Below, one piece after another: positions 1 to 8,121 of a stretch of DNA of 22,240 nucleotides (positions are counted from its first letter, which is position 1; every line of letters begins with the position of its first letter). The translations under genes were made by a program, and so were the position numbers. The stretch lies in NCBI GenBank assembly GCA_006503475.1, contig RSEH01000414.1, positions 1-22,240 of the forward strand, in the 5' to 3' direction. Origin of the DNA: Stentor roeselii. Taxonomy: Eukaryota > Ciliophora > Heterotrichea > Heterotrichida > Stentoridae. A model generated the notes under the pieces. It was not told the origin of the DNA and searched no databases. It saw nothing but the letters and a program-made list of their open reading frames with translations.

Positions 1-359
1 TCGACTTGTCTTCGGACTTTCTCTTGGATCAGGTCGTTACAGGCTAATGATGAGTAGCTTTTAAAATAGTTTCCTTCGGAATCCTCTGCTAGAATCAGGT
101 TGTCTGAAGGAAGGGAAGAGACTCCTGGAAAGGTCAGAGATGAGGAAAGAGAGACTTCGTTGTCGATGAATAAGGCTCGGGGGGTGAATGATGATGAGTG
201 CTCTGAATAGAAGGAAGATAATTTTGATGTGTTTTGGGTTTGGATTGATTGAAGCTGATTTAATTGGTTGAAATTGTGCTCGATTGAAAATAACTCCCAG
301 AGTTTGTTACCGATTTGGACTCCAGGACTGCCGATGTGAAGACTTACTATTTCACTCAT
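1..359 (-). CDS. Divergent alpha-tubulin-like protein, N-terminal part (left copy)
   Basis: This is the first 119 codons of a tubulin-family gene, read from ATG at 359 to the window edge, where it is cut. It begins MSEIVSLHIGSPGVQIGN, matching the alpha-tubulin N terminus (MREC-x-S-x-HIGQAG-x-Q-x-GN), followed by WELFSIEH (tubulin WELYCLEH) and TPRALFIDNE (tubulin VPRAVFVDLE, the nucleotide-binding T2 region with its Asp and Glu kept). The end, NDLIQEKVRRQV, fits the tubulin helix DLxLDRIRKLAD. The K40-loop region is shortened and rich in Ser/Gln/Asn, and residues 72-105 are far from normal tubulin, so this is a divergent paralogue and not a standard microtubule subunit. It is about 96% identical in DNA to the gene at the right end. 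Only the N-terminal quarter is visible, so polymerisation ability cannot be judged. Confidence 0.8.
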   Translation of the reverse strand, partial: MSEIVSLHIGSPGVQIGNKLWELFSIEHNFNQLNQLQSIQTQNTSKLSSFYSEHSSSFTPRALFIDNEVSLSSSLTFPGVSSLPSDNLILAEDSEGNYFKSYSSLACNDLIQEKVRRQV

Positions 360-984
360 TTTTCAGATATTGTCTAATTGAAAAATTTATGATTTTCAAG
401 GTGCGTACTGATGAATTGAGGTTGATAAGATAAGGGTAAAAGATTTATTCATATGATCATATTTAGTTAATCTTGGAATTTTATAATTTTGATAAGAAAT
501 GATGAATTTATTAAATTTCAGTTCTTTAAATCATCTTTTTTCATAAACATTTGTTCAGCAAAGTTTTTCGATCAAATGTTTGGGTAAGCCTTTATGTTTT
601 CGAGAAGATCTTAGCAAGAGGTTGATAAATATTAGAGAATTTCTATTTTAATAATGGATAGAATGATTTTTACTACTTTTTATGTGGTGTATTATTAGCT
701 CAGTGTTATGAAAAATTCTTAAATTTGATAAAAACCCAGAATGATGAATAATAAAAAAATAAAAACTTTAAATAAAAACCTTTTTCTCACAATTTCAATG
801 CAGTCTTTCACATATAACAACTCCTATCAAGTACTAAAAATCAATCTTTGACTAACATATCATCAACTTCTGTATTCTTCATCTAGAGAGATAAAATCAT
901 GATAAATATATCAATCTATTTCTTAATAAAAAATTGAATTCTATTTCTTTAAGTTTAACTAAACCAAACTACTTATCCGAACAT

Positions 985-1140
985 ATGAAAGACATTAAAG
1001 TAAATCCTTCTTTCAAGTCCTGCGGGTCTGTAGAAACTTACCAAGGTGATGAACTAAGTTTTTTTTTCAATGTCTCTTTGAAAGAGCGAGCACTGAAAGT
1101 TAAATTAAGTCTTCAGGTTTCGAAAAAGAAGACCGACTGA
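985..1140 (+). CDS. Possible small ORF or gene remnant, 51 aa
   Basis: An ATG-started frame of 51 codons ends in TGA at 1138-1140. The reading frame is open further upstream, to about 895, but has no ATG there. Its base composition is less AT-biased than the surrounding DNA, and the peptide is not low-complexity (it includes SCGSVETYQGDE and NVSLKERALKVKLSL). I recognise no family. No 15-nt GT...AG intron that would link it to an upstream ATG was found. It could be a real short gene, the last exon of a broken gene, or chance. The inverted repeat 1108-1159 spans its stop codon. Confidence 0.2.
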   Translation: MKDIKVNPSFKSCGSVETYQGDELSFFFNVSLKERALKVKLSLQVSKKKTD

Positions 1141-1159
1141 AATAAAACCTCTGAAGACT
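1108..1159. repeat. Inverted repeat around the stop of the small ORF
   Basis: AGTCTTCAG (1108-1116) is the exact reverse complement of CTGAAGACT (1151-1159). With a 2-nt bulge the pairing extends inward by GTTT/AAAC. The loop is about 34 nt or shorter. It could be an RNA 3' structure, but could also be chance. Confidence 0.35.
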
Positions 1160-1312
1160 CTTATGTCTTAAGGAAAGTAAGAACTTACATGATAACAAGT
1201 TGCAGTCACTTATTGCTTTTTTTCTAATTCTTTTGGTTTACGAGTCTGCATTACTCCAAGATATCTAATCTTGATAGGTTTTTAAAATTCTTCTTTTTTC
1301 TGCTGCTAGGGT

Positions 1313-1344
1313 AAATCACTTGAATGAGATACTTAAAGTGATTT
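1313..1344. repeat. 9-bp perfect hairpin in intergenic DNA
   Basis: AAATCACTT (1313-1321) pairs exactly with AAGTGATTT (1336-1344) across a 14-nt loop. No gene or promoter is attached to it, so its role is unknown. Confidence 0.3.
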
Positions 1345-2240
1345 TAGGATTTTCTGGATGTTGAAGATTAACTGATGATTGATTTGATTTCTTATTTTTA
1401 AGGATTGAGGATGGATATATGATTGAAGTATTTTTGTTTTGTTGATTTAGTTAAGTATAAGAATTTTATTATTGTTTATTTTCTGGGAATATAGGGTACT
1501 GAAACTTTATAGTAAGAATTTTATTCGATTTATTTAGAGGTTGATCATAAGATTAGAGAGAAAAAGGATTAATTAAGTGGTTTTAAGAAGATTTATGGAA
1601 TCAGGCTTATGATTAGAGAGATTTGTCAAAATTCAAATAGAATTTTAGGATATCAAAAATGAATATGTAAAAATTAAATTACTTTTTTTTGGTTACCTAA
1701 AACTATAATTTTCTTAGAGTTGGTAATACAGAAATTTAGGATTTAGATGAAATAATAATTCTTAAATATACAGCATTTTAAACACCTACATAAGAGACTT
1801 TAACTTTAAATTTTACAATCTTGCTTAGCATGGGTAAATTTAAAAATTTTATAAACTAAATGTATAAAATTGAATTAGTTCTTAGATTTGACATTTATAA
1901 ACTTTTAACTTATTAGAAGATAAATATGCTGGAGCCGTAATAAAAAAAATTTTTTGCCTCTTTTAGGAAATAAAGAATTTTTTCGCTGATAAGATCATTT
2001 GCTTATAGAATCAAATTTTTTAATCTTTTAATAAATAAGAATCACTAAAACATCATAATTTATACCTGCGAAACTCATGAATTTAATCTACTATTATAAG
2101 ATTATATTCAAAACTATCAGGAAACCAGAAATACGAGAAGATAATTAACTAGCACTACTCTTTCATTCAAATACTAATAAACTGTTTAAGCATCGAAAAA
2201 TTGAAAATAAAAATAATTTTTTGACCAGAAGTAATAATAA

Positions 2241-3626
2241 ATGTTAAGAAGGACCAAGACTCAAAGTCTTCCAAACCTAAAATTACAAGTAGAGAATACC
2301 AAGTCATTAATTGACTTAATATTCCGAAACCTGGAGCTGGTAAAAACACTTCCGATCAAACCCAAAGCAGGAATTCAAAAACTCTCTTCAGACCTTCCAA
2401 AATTTCCTCGGTGCTTTGATGAAGTTTTAAAAGAAATAGAGGAAAAAGTATTCCCAAATAATCTTTACTGCAATCATCCAATGTTTTTTGCTTTCTTTCC
2501 GATGGCTTCTACGTGGTCATCAATACAAGGTGAAATACTTTCGAAATCACTACAGAATGTTCCATTTATACCAGAAATTTCTCCTATTAGTTATGATATT
2601 GAAAATATTGTCTCAGACTGGCTCTCCGAGATGTTGGGACTGCCTCAACACTTTTATAACAAGCATGGGCCAGGAGGCGGACTGACTTATTATTCAGCAT
2701 CAGATGCAGTCTTAACAGCTATGGCTTGTGCAAGGCTAGAAACAGGTCAATCTCCAGTAGTATACGCTTCAGACCAAGCTCATTTCTCAGTCCAAAAAGC
2801 CGCTCGAGTCCTAGGACTTGAAATGCGAACAATTCCCAGTTCCTTCAACGAATCATTCGGAAACTATTCAATCGACATTCAACTCTTAAAAGACCAAATA
2901 GTAAAAGACCGAGCTGTAGGTTTAAAGCCCTCTTTTATCGTAGGCTGTCTCGGAGGAACCAACACTTCTGCGATAGACCAAAATGATATCCTCGCTGAAA
3001 TCGCTGAAGAAGAAAAAGCTTGGTTCCATATTGACGCGGCTTATGCAGGAAGTTTTTGTATTTTGCCAGAATTTAAATATTTGTTGAAAGGAGTTGAAAA
3101 ATGTACTACTTTTAACATGAATCCTTCAAAAATGCTTTTAAGTGGAATCAACTCCAGCCATATGTGGGTTAAAAATAAGGCTTTACTTATCAGAAACCTT
3201 TCTCAAAGCGCAAGTTTCATGGAAGGGGTCAATGATGTTGACGCTAAAAATTGGCAGCTTCCTCTTGCTCGGGACTGCAAAGCGCTTAAAAGTTGGCTTT
3301 TGATACAGGAACTTGGAGAAAGTGGAATTATGCAACATTTGAGGGATTATGTTGAATCTGGGAGGATTGCTGAAGAGTATGTGAAGAATGATCCTAGGCT
3401 TGAGATGGTTGTTAAGAGACTTTTGAGCTTGGTTGTTTTTAGGGTCAAAGGAGAGAATGAGAAAACTGATAGTCTGGTAAGCAAATTATCTTCTGATGAG
3501 AATATTTATTTACTAGGCAGCAAACTTTATGGTAAAAGTATCATCCGATTTACACCTGGAAATGTAACTGAAAACTATAGCAACATTCACGATGCATTTA
3601 AAATAGTTTTTAGTTATCTAGATTAA
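2241..3626 (+). CDS. Group II PLP-dependent aromatic amino acid decarboxylase family protein (possible aromatic aldehyde synthase)
   Basis: This 461-residue protein has the length and fold order of the aromatic-L-amino-acid/tyrosine/tryptophan decarboxylase family, which acts on aromatic amino acids in the cytosol with pyridoxal phosphate. Visible landmarks are HPMFFAFFP at 79-87, the phosphate-binding GPGGG and YSASDA stretch at 143-156, SDQAH with the PLP-stacking His181, HIDAAYAGS with Asp265, and NMNPSKMLL with the Schiff-base Lys297. W338-QLPLAR and the C-terminal IIRFTPGN are also family features. Two departures matter: the His that normally precedes the lysine is Ser296, and the catalytic-loop Tyr is Phe326. 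In plant enzymes a Tyr-to-Phe change at this place turns decarboxylases into aldehyde synthases. The start is the first ATG in a long open frame. A decayed tandem copy follows about 580 bp downstream. Family assignment is secure; substrate and reaction are not. Confidence 0.88.
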   Translation: MLRRTKTQSLPNLKLQVENTKSLIDLIFRNLELVKTLPIKPKAGIQKLSSDLPKFPRCFDEVLKEIEEKVFPNNLYCNHPMFFAFFPMASTWSSIQGEILSKSLQNVPFIPEISPISYDIENIVSDWLSEMLGLPQHFYNKHGPGGGLTYYSASDAVLTAMACARLETGQSPVVYASDQAHFSVQKAARVLGLEMRTIPSSFNESFGNYSIDIQLLKDQIVKDRAVGLKPSFIVGCLGGTNTSAIDQNDILAEIAEEEKAWFHIDAAYAGSFCILPEFKYLLKGVEKCTTFNMNPSKMLLSGINSSHMWVKNKALLIRNLSQSASFMEGVNDVDAKNWQLPLARDCKALKSWLLIQELGESGIMQHLRDYVESGRIAEEYVKNDPRLEMVVKRLLSLVVFRVKGENEKTDSLVSKLSSDENIYLLGSKLYGKSIIRFTPGNVTENYSNIHDAFKIVFSYLD

Positions 3627-4202
3627 GTATTCCTAAATTCGTCTTTGAAGTTTAAAAAATATTATCATGCGTTTATAGTAACATGATTTAGCATCTACCA
3701 AATAGATAGTCAATTTTAATTCCAGATTAAACCTGTGCTTAAAAATAAATTTTAAAATGATTATTATAAGGCATTACACAAAAATATTTATTTTCTTTAA
3801 CAATTAAGTGTGCTATTTCTGATAAAGGTTATTTGATTCAATTTAAATATCATAGAAGATTATTTTAATTTTCTTCAAAAATTTTTAAGTTTGTACTTAA
3901 TCATTTATATTATATTAAGTAATAAATCCTCATATTCTAAAAAAATATATATAGTATAATGGTTCATTAACATTTCAGTCGAATGTTTAAAGCTAAAATG
4001 TGGGTAGATTTAAATTGAATTTTATGAAATTCTCTTCCACCCATTCGACTAATCAATAAATCTGAGATAGCTTATTAAAATATTGCTGATAATTCGATTC
4101 TGCTTCAATCAACTAAAAGAAACCAATAAACTAAAAATTCAATTATCTAATAGAACCTTTTGATGTATGATTTCTATTTTCAATACTTTCATTTTATAAT
4201 AG
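3627..4202. other. Intergenic region between decarboxylase gene and its pseudogene
   Basis: About 580 bp of AT-rich DNA without coding potential. It holds a possible folded element at 3977-4050 preceded by a TATA-like run (TATATATAG, about 3946-3954). No similarity to the region upstream of 2241 was seen, so the duplication appears limited to the coding part or its flanks have diverged. Confidence 0.5.
3977..4050. repeat. Imperfect nested inverted repeat, possible structured RNA
   Basis: AGTCGAATG (3977-3985) pairs exactly with CATTCGACT (4042-4050). Inside it, GGGTAGA (4002-4008) can pair with TTCCACCC with one mismatch, and GAATTT (4017-4022) pairs with AAATTC (4027-4032) as an apical hairpin. 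A TATA-like run lies about 25-30 bp upstream. The outer and inner arms are separated by an unpaired bulge of about 16 nt on one side. It may be a small RNA gene or chance pairing in AT-rich DNA. Confidence 0.22.
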
Positions 4203-5579
4203 ATGTTTAGGAGTCTAGTGAAACGTCACAATCAATATCTAAATTCTCAGGTCGAGAACACAAAATTATTGATAGACCTCCTATCACGAAACCGAGAAGA
4301 ATTTAAAAACTTCCAATTGAAAATAAAGCAAAAGTTCCTGAACTCTCTTCAGAACTGCCGAAATCGCCTGGGCATTTTCAAATGTTTTGAAAGATATACA
4401 GGAAAAAATACTGCCGAATAATATTTACTGGAATAATCCAATGTTCTTTGCATTCTTTACTATGGAATCATCATGGTTGGCTATTCAAGATGAAATTCTT
4501 TCGAAATTTCTACAAAGCAATGGATTCCTAAAAAACATTTCACCAGCTAGTTTTAAAGTCGAGATGATCGTTTCAGACTGGTTTGCCGAGATGTTAGGAT
4601 TTCCTAAACACTTTTATAAAAAAATGGTCCTGGAGGCGGAAGAACTTATGCAACAGCATCAGATGCAGTCTTAACAGCAAATTCCTGTGCAAGGCTAGAA
4701 ACACATCAATCTCCAGTAGTATACGCTTCAGACCAAGTTCATTTCTCAGTCCAAAAAGCAGCTCGAGTCCTAGGACTTGAAATGCGAACAATTCCCAGTT
4801 CCTTCAACGAATCATTCGGAAACTATTCAATCGATATTCAACTCTTAAAAGACCAAATAGTAAAAGACCGAGCTGTAGGTTTAAAACCATCTTTTATCGT
4901 AGGCTGTCTCGGAGGAACCAACACTTCTGCTATAGACCAAAACGATATCCTCGCTGAAATCGCTGAAGAAGAAAAAGCTTGGTTCCATATTGACGCGGCT
5001 TATGCAAGAAGTTTTTGTATTTTGCCAGAATTTAAATATTTGTTGAAAGAAGTTGAAAAATGTACTACTTTTAACATGAATTCTTCGAAAATGCTTTTGA
5101 CTGGAATCAATTCAAGTCATATGTAGTTTAAGGGTAAAGATTTAATTATCAGAAACCTTTCTCAGGGGCTAGTTACCTTAGAGGTAATGAGTTTGACTTG
5201 AAAAATTGGCAGATTCCTTTGTCGAGAGACTATAAAGCTTTTAAAAGCTGGTTTGTGATACAGGAATTGGGAGAAAGTGGAATCGTTCAACGTTTGAGGA
5301 ATTATGTCGAAGCTGGAAAGGTTGCTGAAGAGCATGTGAAGAATGATCCTAGGCTTGAGATGGTTGTTAAGAGAATTTTGAGCTTGGTTGTTTTTAGGGT
5401 CAAAGGAGAAAACGAGAAAACTGATGAGCTGGTCAACAAATTAGTATCGGATGAAAACATACTCCTCTTAGGTATCAAACTTTTCGATAAATCAATTATT
5501 CGATTCACTCCAGGAAATATTACTAAAGATAACAGCAACATCCGCGAAGCATTTCGAATAATTTTTAGTTATTTAGATT
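4203..5579 (+). pseudogene. Decayed tandem copy of the PLP decarboxylase gene
   Basis: This is a colinear copy of the gene at 2241-3626, broken in several places. The N-terminal frame from ATG 4203 runs out of frame before 4421, and homology continues in another frame from 4387. One base is missing near 4620-4625 (after the match to HFYN), so that frame ends at 4674. The TGG Trp codon that follows SSHM is TAG at 5124-5126. One base is missing near 5166, just before the catalytic loop. The normal stop is lost (TAT at the position of TAA), so the frame runs on into a 24-bp tandem repeat. Key residues have also drifted: DQAH is DQVH, AYAGS is AYARS and NPSK is NSSK. The catalytic-loop Tyr codon (TAC, 5174-5176) is still present, unlike the intact copy. 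The middle (about 4690-5110) is nearly identical to the intact gene while the 5' part is much more divergent. No 15-nt intron repairs these breaks. Confidence 0.9.
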
Positions 5580-5583
5580 ATCA

Positions 5584-5631
5584 GTCTAAAATAACCATAA
5601 AAATCCTGTCTAAAATAACCATAAAAATCCT
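5584..5631 (+). repeat. Two exact 24-bp tandem repeats
   Basis: The unit starting GTCTAAAATAACC at 5584-5607 is repeated without change at 5608-5631. It lies just after the position where the decarboxylase pseudogene should stop and just before the 3' end of the convergent receptor gene. The exact identity points to a recent slippage duplication. Confidence 0.9.
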
Positions 5632-5659
5632 AACCTTAATCAATCTAATTCTTAAACTA

Positions 5660-6499
5660 CTAAGAAGAAATAATTGTTTGAAAATAATCAAAAGAATCCG
5701 ATTTGGCTCCTTGTAACTTAACAATCTTCCACAACTCATCCCAAAAGCTTTTATTTGCTGTCAGTGCCAAAAAGTTAAGAAATCCATTCAAAGACACCAG
5801 ACAATACGATAAAAAAGCGAAAGGATAAACTTTACAAAATCCCAGAAAAAAAGCAAGAAACCTGAACAAGATAAGTACAACAAAGGTGACCAAAAACAAG
5901 ATAGAGTAAATCATTCCCTTTTCAAACACAACCTGCCTCAAGGTAAAATCCTTGAAACCTTTATAAACCTTAAGATACCCAACGATTGCTACAACAACAA
6001 TGAAAAACATTGAAAACTCTGAAATAGCTCTCCAAATAATTCCATAAAAATCATCTTTATAGGTACAAGATCCTTCATTGAATCCATAGCTGTCAGTTAT
6101 CAAAGGGAATAAGTGGAGAACTGTTGGAAGAATAAAACCGCAAATGGTCCAGGTTTTCAAGTAAAACTCAGAACCTATTGGAAAGTTGAGACATATACGA
6201 TGTAGCACAAAAATAATGTAAACTGACCAGATTGAGTTTGTGAAAAGTGAACTGTTAACCAAAACTGCTGTTATTTTGCAGATATAAACGTTTTCTCTTT
6301 GGATGTAGGTCATTATCAAACATGCACTGCGGACCATATCTGTGATTGACATGTAAAGTAGGATATGGAATGAAAGACCTCCCCTTTGCCTGATTCTTAC
6401 ATACAATGCAACAATAATCAAGCAAAAAACAACTGAAACAACAGAGCAAATCAGAGACATAAGAAGAATCGAGTTAATTAAATCTTGCTCGTCACACAT
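5660..6499 (-). CDS. Seven-transmembrane G-protein-coupled-receptor-like protein (copy 1)
   Basis: A 279-residue membrane protein with seven hydrophobic spans at about 8-34, 43-64, 75-100, 116-136, 155-180, 196-220 and 226-248. The pattern fits a rhodopsin-fold receptor at the plasma membrane. It recalls the slime-mould cAMP-receptor-like group, with YMSITD in TM2, a Cys at the start of TM3 (C74 in YICKITAVL) and a partner Cys in loop 2 (C145 in GSCTYKDD) that would form the usual disulphide. There is no signal peptide and the N terminus is very short, so a ligand would bind within the helices. It is a clear paralogue of the next gene (shared CKITAV, PLITDS, SITD and identical Cys positions), 36 bp away on the same strand. 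The ligand is unknown. Its 3' end lies about 80 bp from the convergent pseudogene. Confidence 0.75.
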   Translation of the reverse strand: MCDEQDLINSILLMSLICSVVSVVFCLIIVALYVRIRQRGGLSFHILLYMSITDMVRSACLIMTYIQRENVYICKITAVLVNSSLFTNSIWSVYIIFVLHRICLNFPIGSEFYLKTWTICGFILPTVLHLFPLITDSYGFNEGSCTYKDDFYGIIWRAISEFSMFFIVVVAIVGYLKVYKGFKDFTLRQVVFEKGMIYSILFLVTFVVLILFRFLAFFLGFCKVYPFAFLSYCLVSLNGFLNFLALTANKSFWDELWKIVKLQGAKSDSFDYFQTIISS

Positions 6500-6535
6500 T
6501 CAATTATTATTTCTAATTTTAATCTTGTAAAGCTT

Positions 6536-7420
6536 TCATTTATTAATTAAGCTTGGAATTATTTCACTTGAGGAAGACTCGTTCAGTATGTCTTTAATGA
6601 AATCTGACTCGTTAAACGAACTTGTACCAGTTATAATCATTTTGATACTTCGGCGAATGTTTCGATTGCTAAGTAAGGCACAGAAGTTCATAAAGCCTTG
6701 CAAAGAAAATGAAATATAAGCAATATAACTGTAGTAATAAACTTCACAGAACCCCTCAAAGTACTCAATATACCTCAAAAGAACGGCAGGTACCACAATA
6801 ACGATAAGAATGAAACTATAAATAAGACCATTCTCAAAAATCAACTGCTTTATACTGAATAAGTTAAAATCCTTCACGTTCAGATGGATTTTAAAGTACC
6901 CGAAGACTGTATAAGCAATTCCTGCGAATATAAAGGAATCTCCAACAAGTCTCCACAGGATTCCTCCAAGATCGTTTTTATAGGAACAGACTCCGAAGTT
7001 TTCACCAAAGCTGTCTGTGATCAGAGGCAAAGTTTGAAAAATCGGTAAAACGATAAAAGCACAAAAGTACCATTTCCTTAAATAAGTCTCTGGCTTGAAC
7101 TGGACATTACCTAGGACTTCTTTTAAGGTACAAACAATGCACATTGACCAAAGAATGTCGATTTTTAAGCAGAGATTTGTAGTAACTGCAGTGATTTTGC
7201 AGATTAAAGGGTTTCCTAGGTAATAGATTGGAAGATAGTAGAAGAGTGAACTTATTAGGTCGGTAATTGACATGCATAACACTATTTTCAGTGAAATTCC
7301 GCGATAATCCTTGTGAATGTAGTATACTATAATAATGCTAAGACATGAAAAGACTGATAAAGAGCAGGTCACTAGGAAGATATAATGGATCGTATTAATG
7401 ATTTCACTCTGATTACACAT
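6536..7420 (-). CDS. Seven-transmembrane G-protein-coupled-receptor-like protein (copy 2)
   Basis: A 294-residue protein with the same seven-span layout as its downstream neighbour. It keeps CMSITD in TM2, C74 in LICKITAV, LPLITDSFG before TM5 and C145 in GVCSYKND. The Cys residues fall at the same positions in both paralogues, which supports a common fold and disulphide. The C-terminal tail is longer and Ser-rich (TSSFNESDF and NESSSSE), which could be a site for phosphorylation; that is inference. Overall identity with the neighbour is moderate, so the duplication is old. Only 36 bp separate this stop (TGA) from the next start. The most probable role is a signalling receptor of the cAMP-receptor-like class, but no residue shows the ligand. 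Confidence 0.75.
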   Translation of the reverse strand: MCNQSEIINTIHYIFLVTCSLSVFSCLSIIIVYYIHKDYRGISLKIVLCMSITDLISSLFYYLPIYYLGNPLICKITAVTTNLCLKIDILWSMCIVCTLKEVLGNVQFKPETYLRKWYFCAFIVLPIFQTLPLITDSFGENFGVCSYKNDLGGILWRLVGDSFIFAGIAYTVFGYFKIHLNVKDFNLFSIKQLIFENGLIYSFILIVIVVPAVLLRYIEYFEGFCEVYYYSYIAYISFSLQGFMNFCALLSNRNIRRSIKMIITGTSSFNESDFIKDILNESSSSEIIPSLINK

Positions 7421-8121
7421 TATATTGGTTTTCTTAGATTATTATACAAGTTACGTTGAAATTCAACAAAAAGGTAGGGAAAGAAGAATTAAATCTGTAC
7501 AAGTTGAAAAATTCATTGTTTCTTTTCTGTTTTGAGACTTAGGAGAAAGATATTGAAAAAATAGGAAAATATTAGAAAATCTAGGATTGTTATGGTTCAG
7601 TTAATTTTAAATAGGTGTAGAGGTATTCACTAGATATTTTAGATAAGCTTTTAAAGTAACTTTTTTATATATTTAGTATTATATTTTTATTGATTTAGCA
7701 TGGATACTTGAAATTTAAGTGTAGTTATATATTTAGTGCCTTGAGTCACAGTAGTGAAACACATCAACTATTCAAGCATATTATCATAAAACTTCAGTCT
7801 GCTCAAGACTCGAAAATTAATTTTCAATTTAACTATATTTTTGTAAAATGCTCTAATGAAAAGAAACATATTAATTTTAGCTTTTATTGACTTTGAATTT
7901 TATTGCAACTAAGAAACTTTATTGAAGTTGCTGATACCAGAACCTGTAAATTTGAATCAATAAATTCTTCATTGAAATCCACATAAAAATAACTTAAACT
8001 ATAAAAACTAATAACTATAATTAAATTAGCATTATATATCAATATTTCAACTTTCAATCTCACTCTAATCAAAATCTCTAATCTAAATAAACAACCTATT
8101 AATTACCAAATACTCTTCTCT
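7421..8121. other. AT-rich intergenic region, about 700 bp
   Basis: This separates the receptor pair from the next minus-strand gene. Short open frames on both strands start only at non-ATG codons and look random. A 14-bp palindrome (GAAAATTAATTTTC, 7812-7825) is present but expected by chance at this base composition. It must contain the 5' region of receptor copy 2 and the 3' region of the coiled-coil gene. Nothing else was recognised. Confidence 0.5.

Larger units (their letters stand above)
360..2240. other. AT-rich intergenic region, about 1.9 kb
   Basis: This is the longest stretch without a convincing gene. Stops are frequent in all frames and homopolymer A/T runs are common. The only coding-like part is a short frame at 985-1140, listed separately. 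Two small inverted repeats are visible (1108-1116 with 1151-1159; 1313-1321 with 1336-1344). Divergent 5' regions of the left tubulin gene and the decarboxylase must lie at its two ends. I saw no tRNA, telomere repeat or transposon remains. Confidence 0.6.

Noticed and set aside
680-720. tRNA-like D-arm (TTAGCTCAGTG)
   Set aside because: No acceptor stem, anticodon arm or T arm could be found on either side.
490-760. Further C/D snoRNA candidates at ATGATGA near 498 and 735
   Set aside because: No D box (CTGA) at a suitable distance and no terminal stem.
4203-5579. Decarboxylase copy 2 as a multi-exon functional gene
   Set aside because: 15-nt introns keep the frame and cannot repair single-base losses; there is also a TAG for Trp and altered active-site residues.
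7812-7825. 14-bp perfect palindrome
   Set aside because: All A/T except its ends; expected by chance at this composition and not tied to a gene.
7708-7890. Open frame of 60 codons on plus
   Set aside because: It starts at TTG, has no ATG support, and lies in random AT-rich spacer with no recognisable sequence.
7884-8072. Open frame of 62 codons on minus
   Set aside because: It starts at TTG and overlaps the previous frame; composition matches the spacer.
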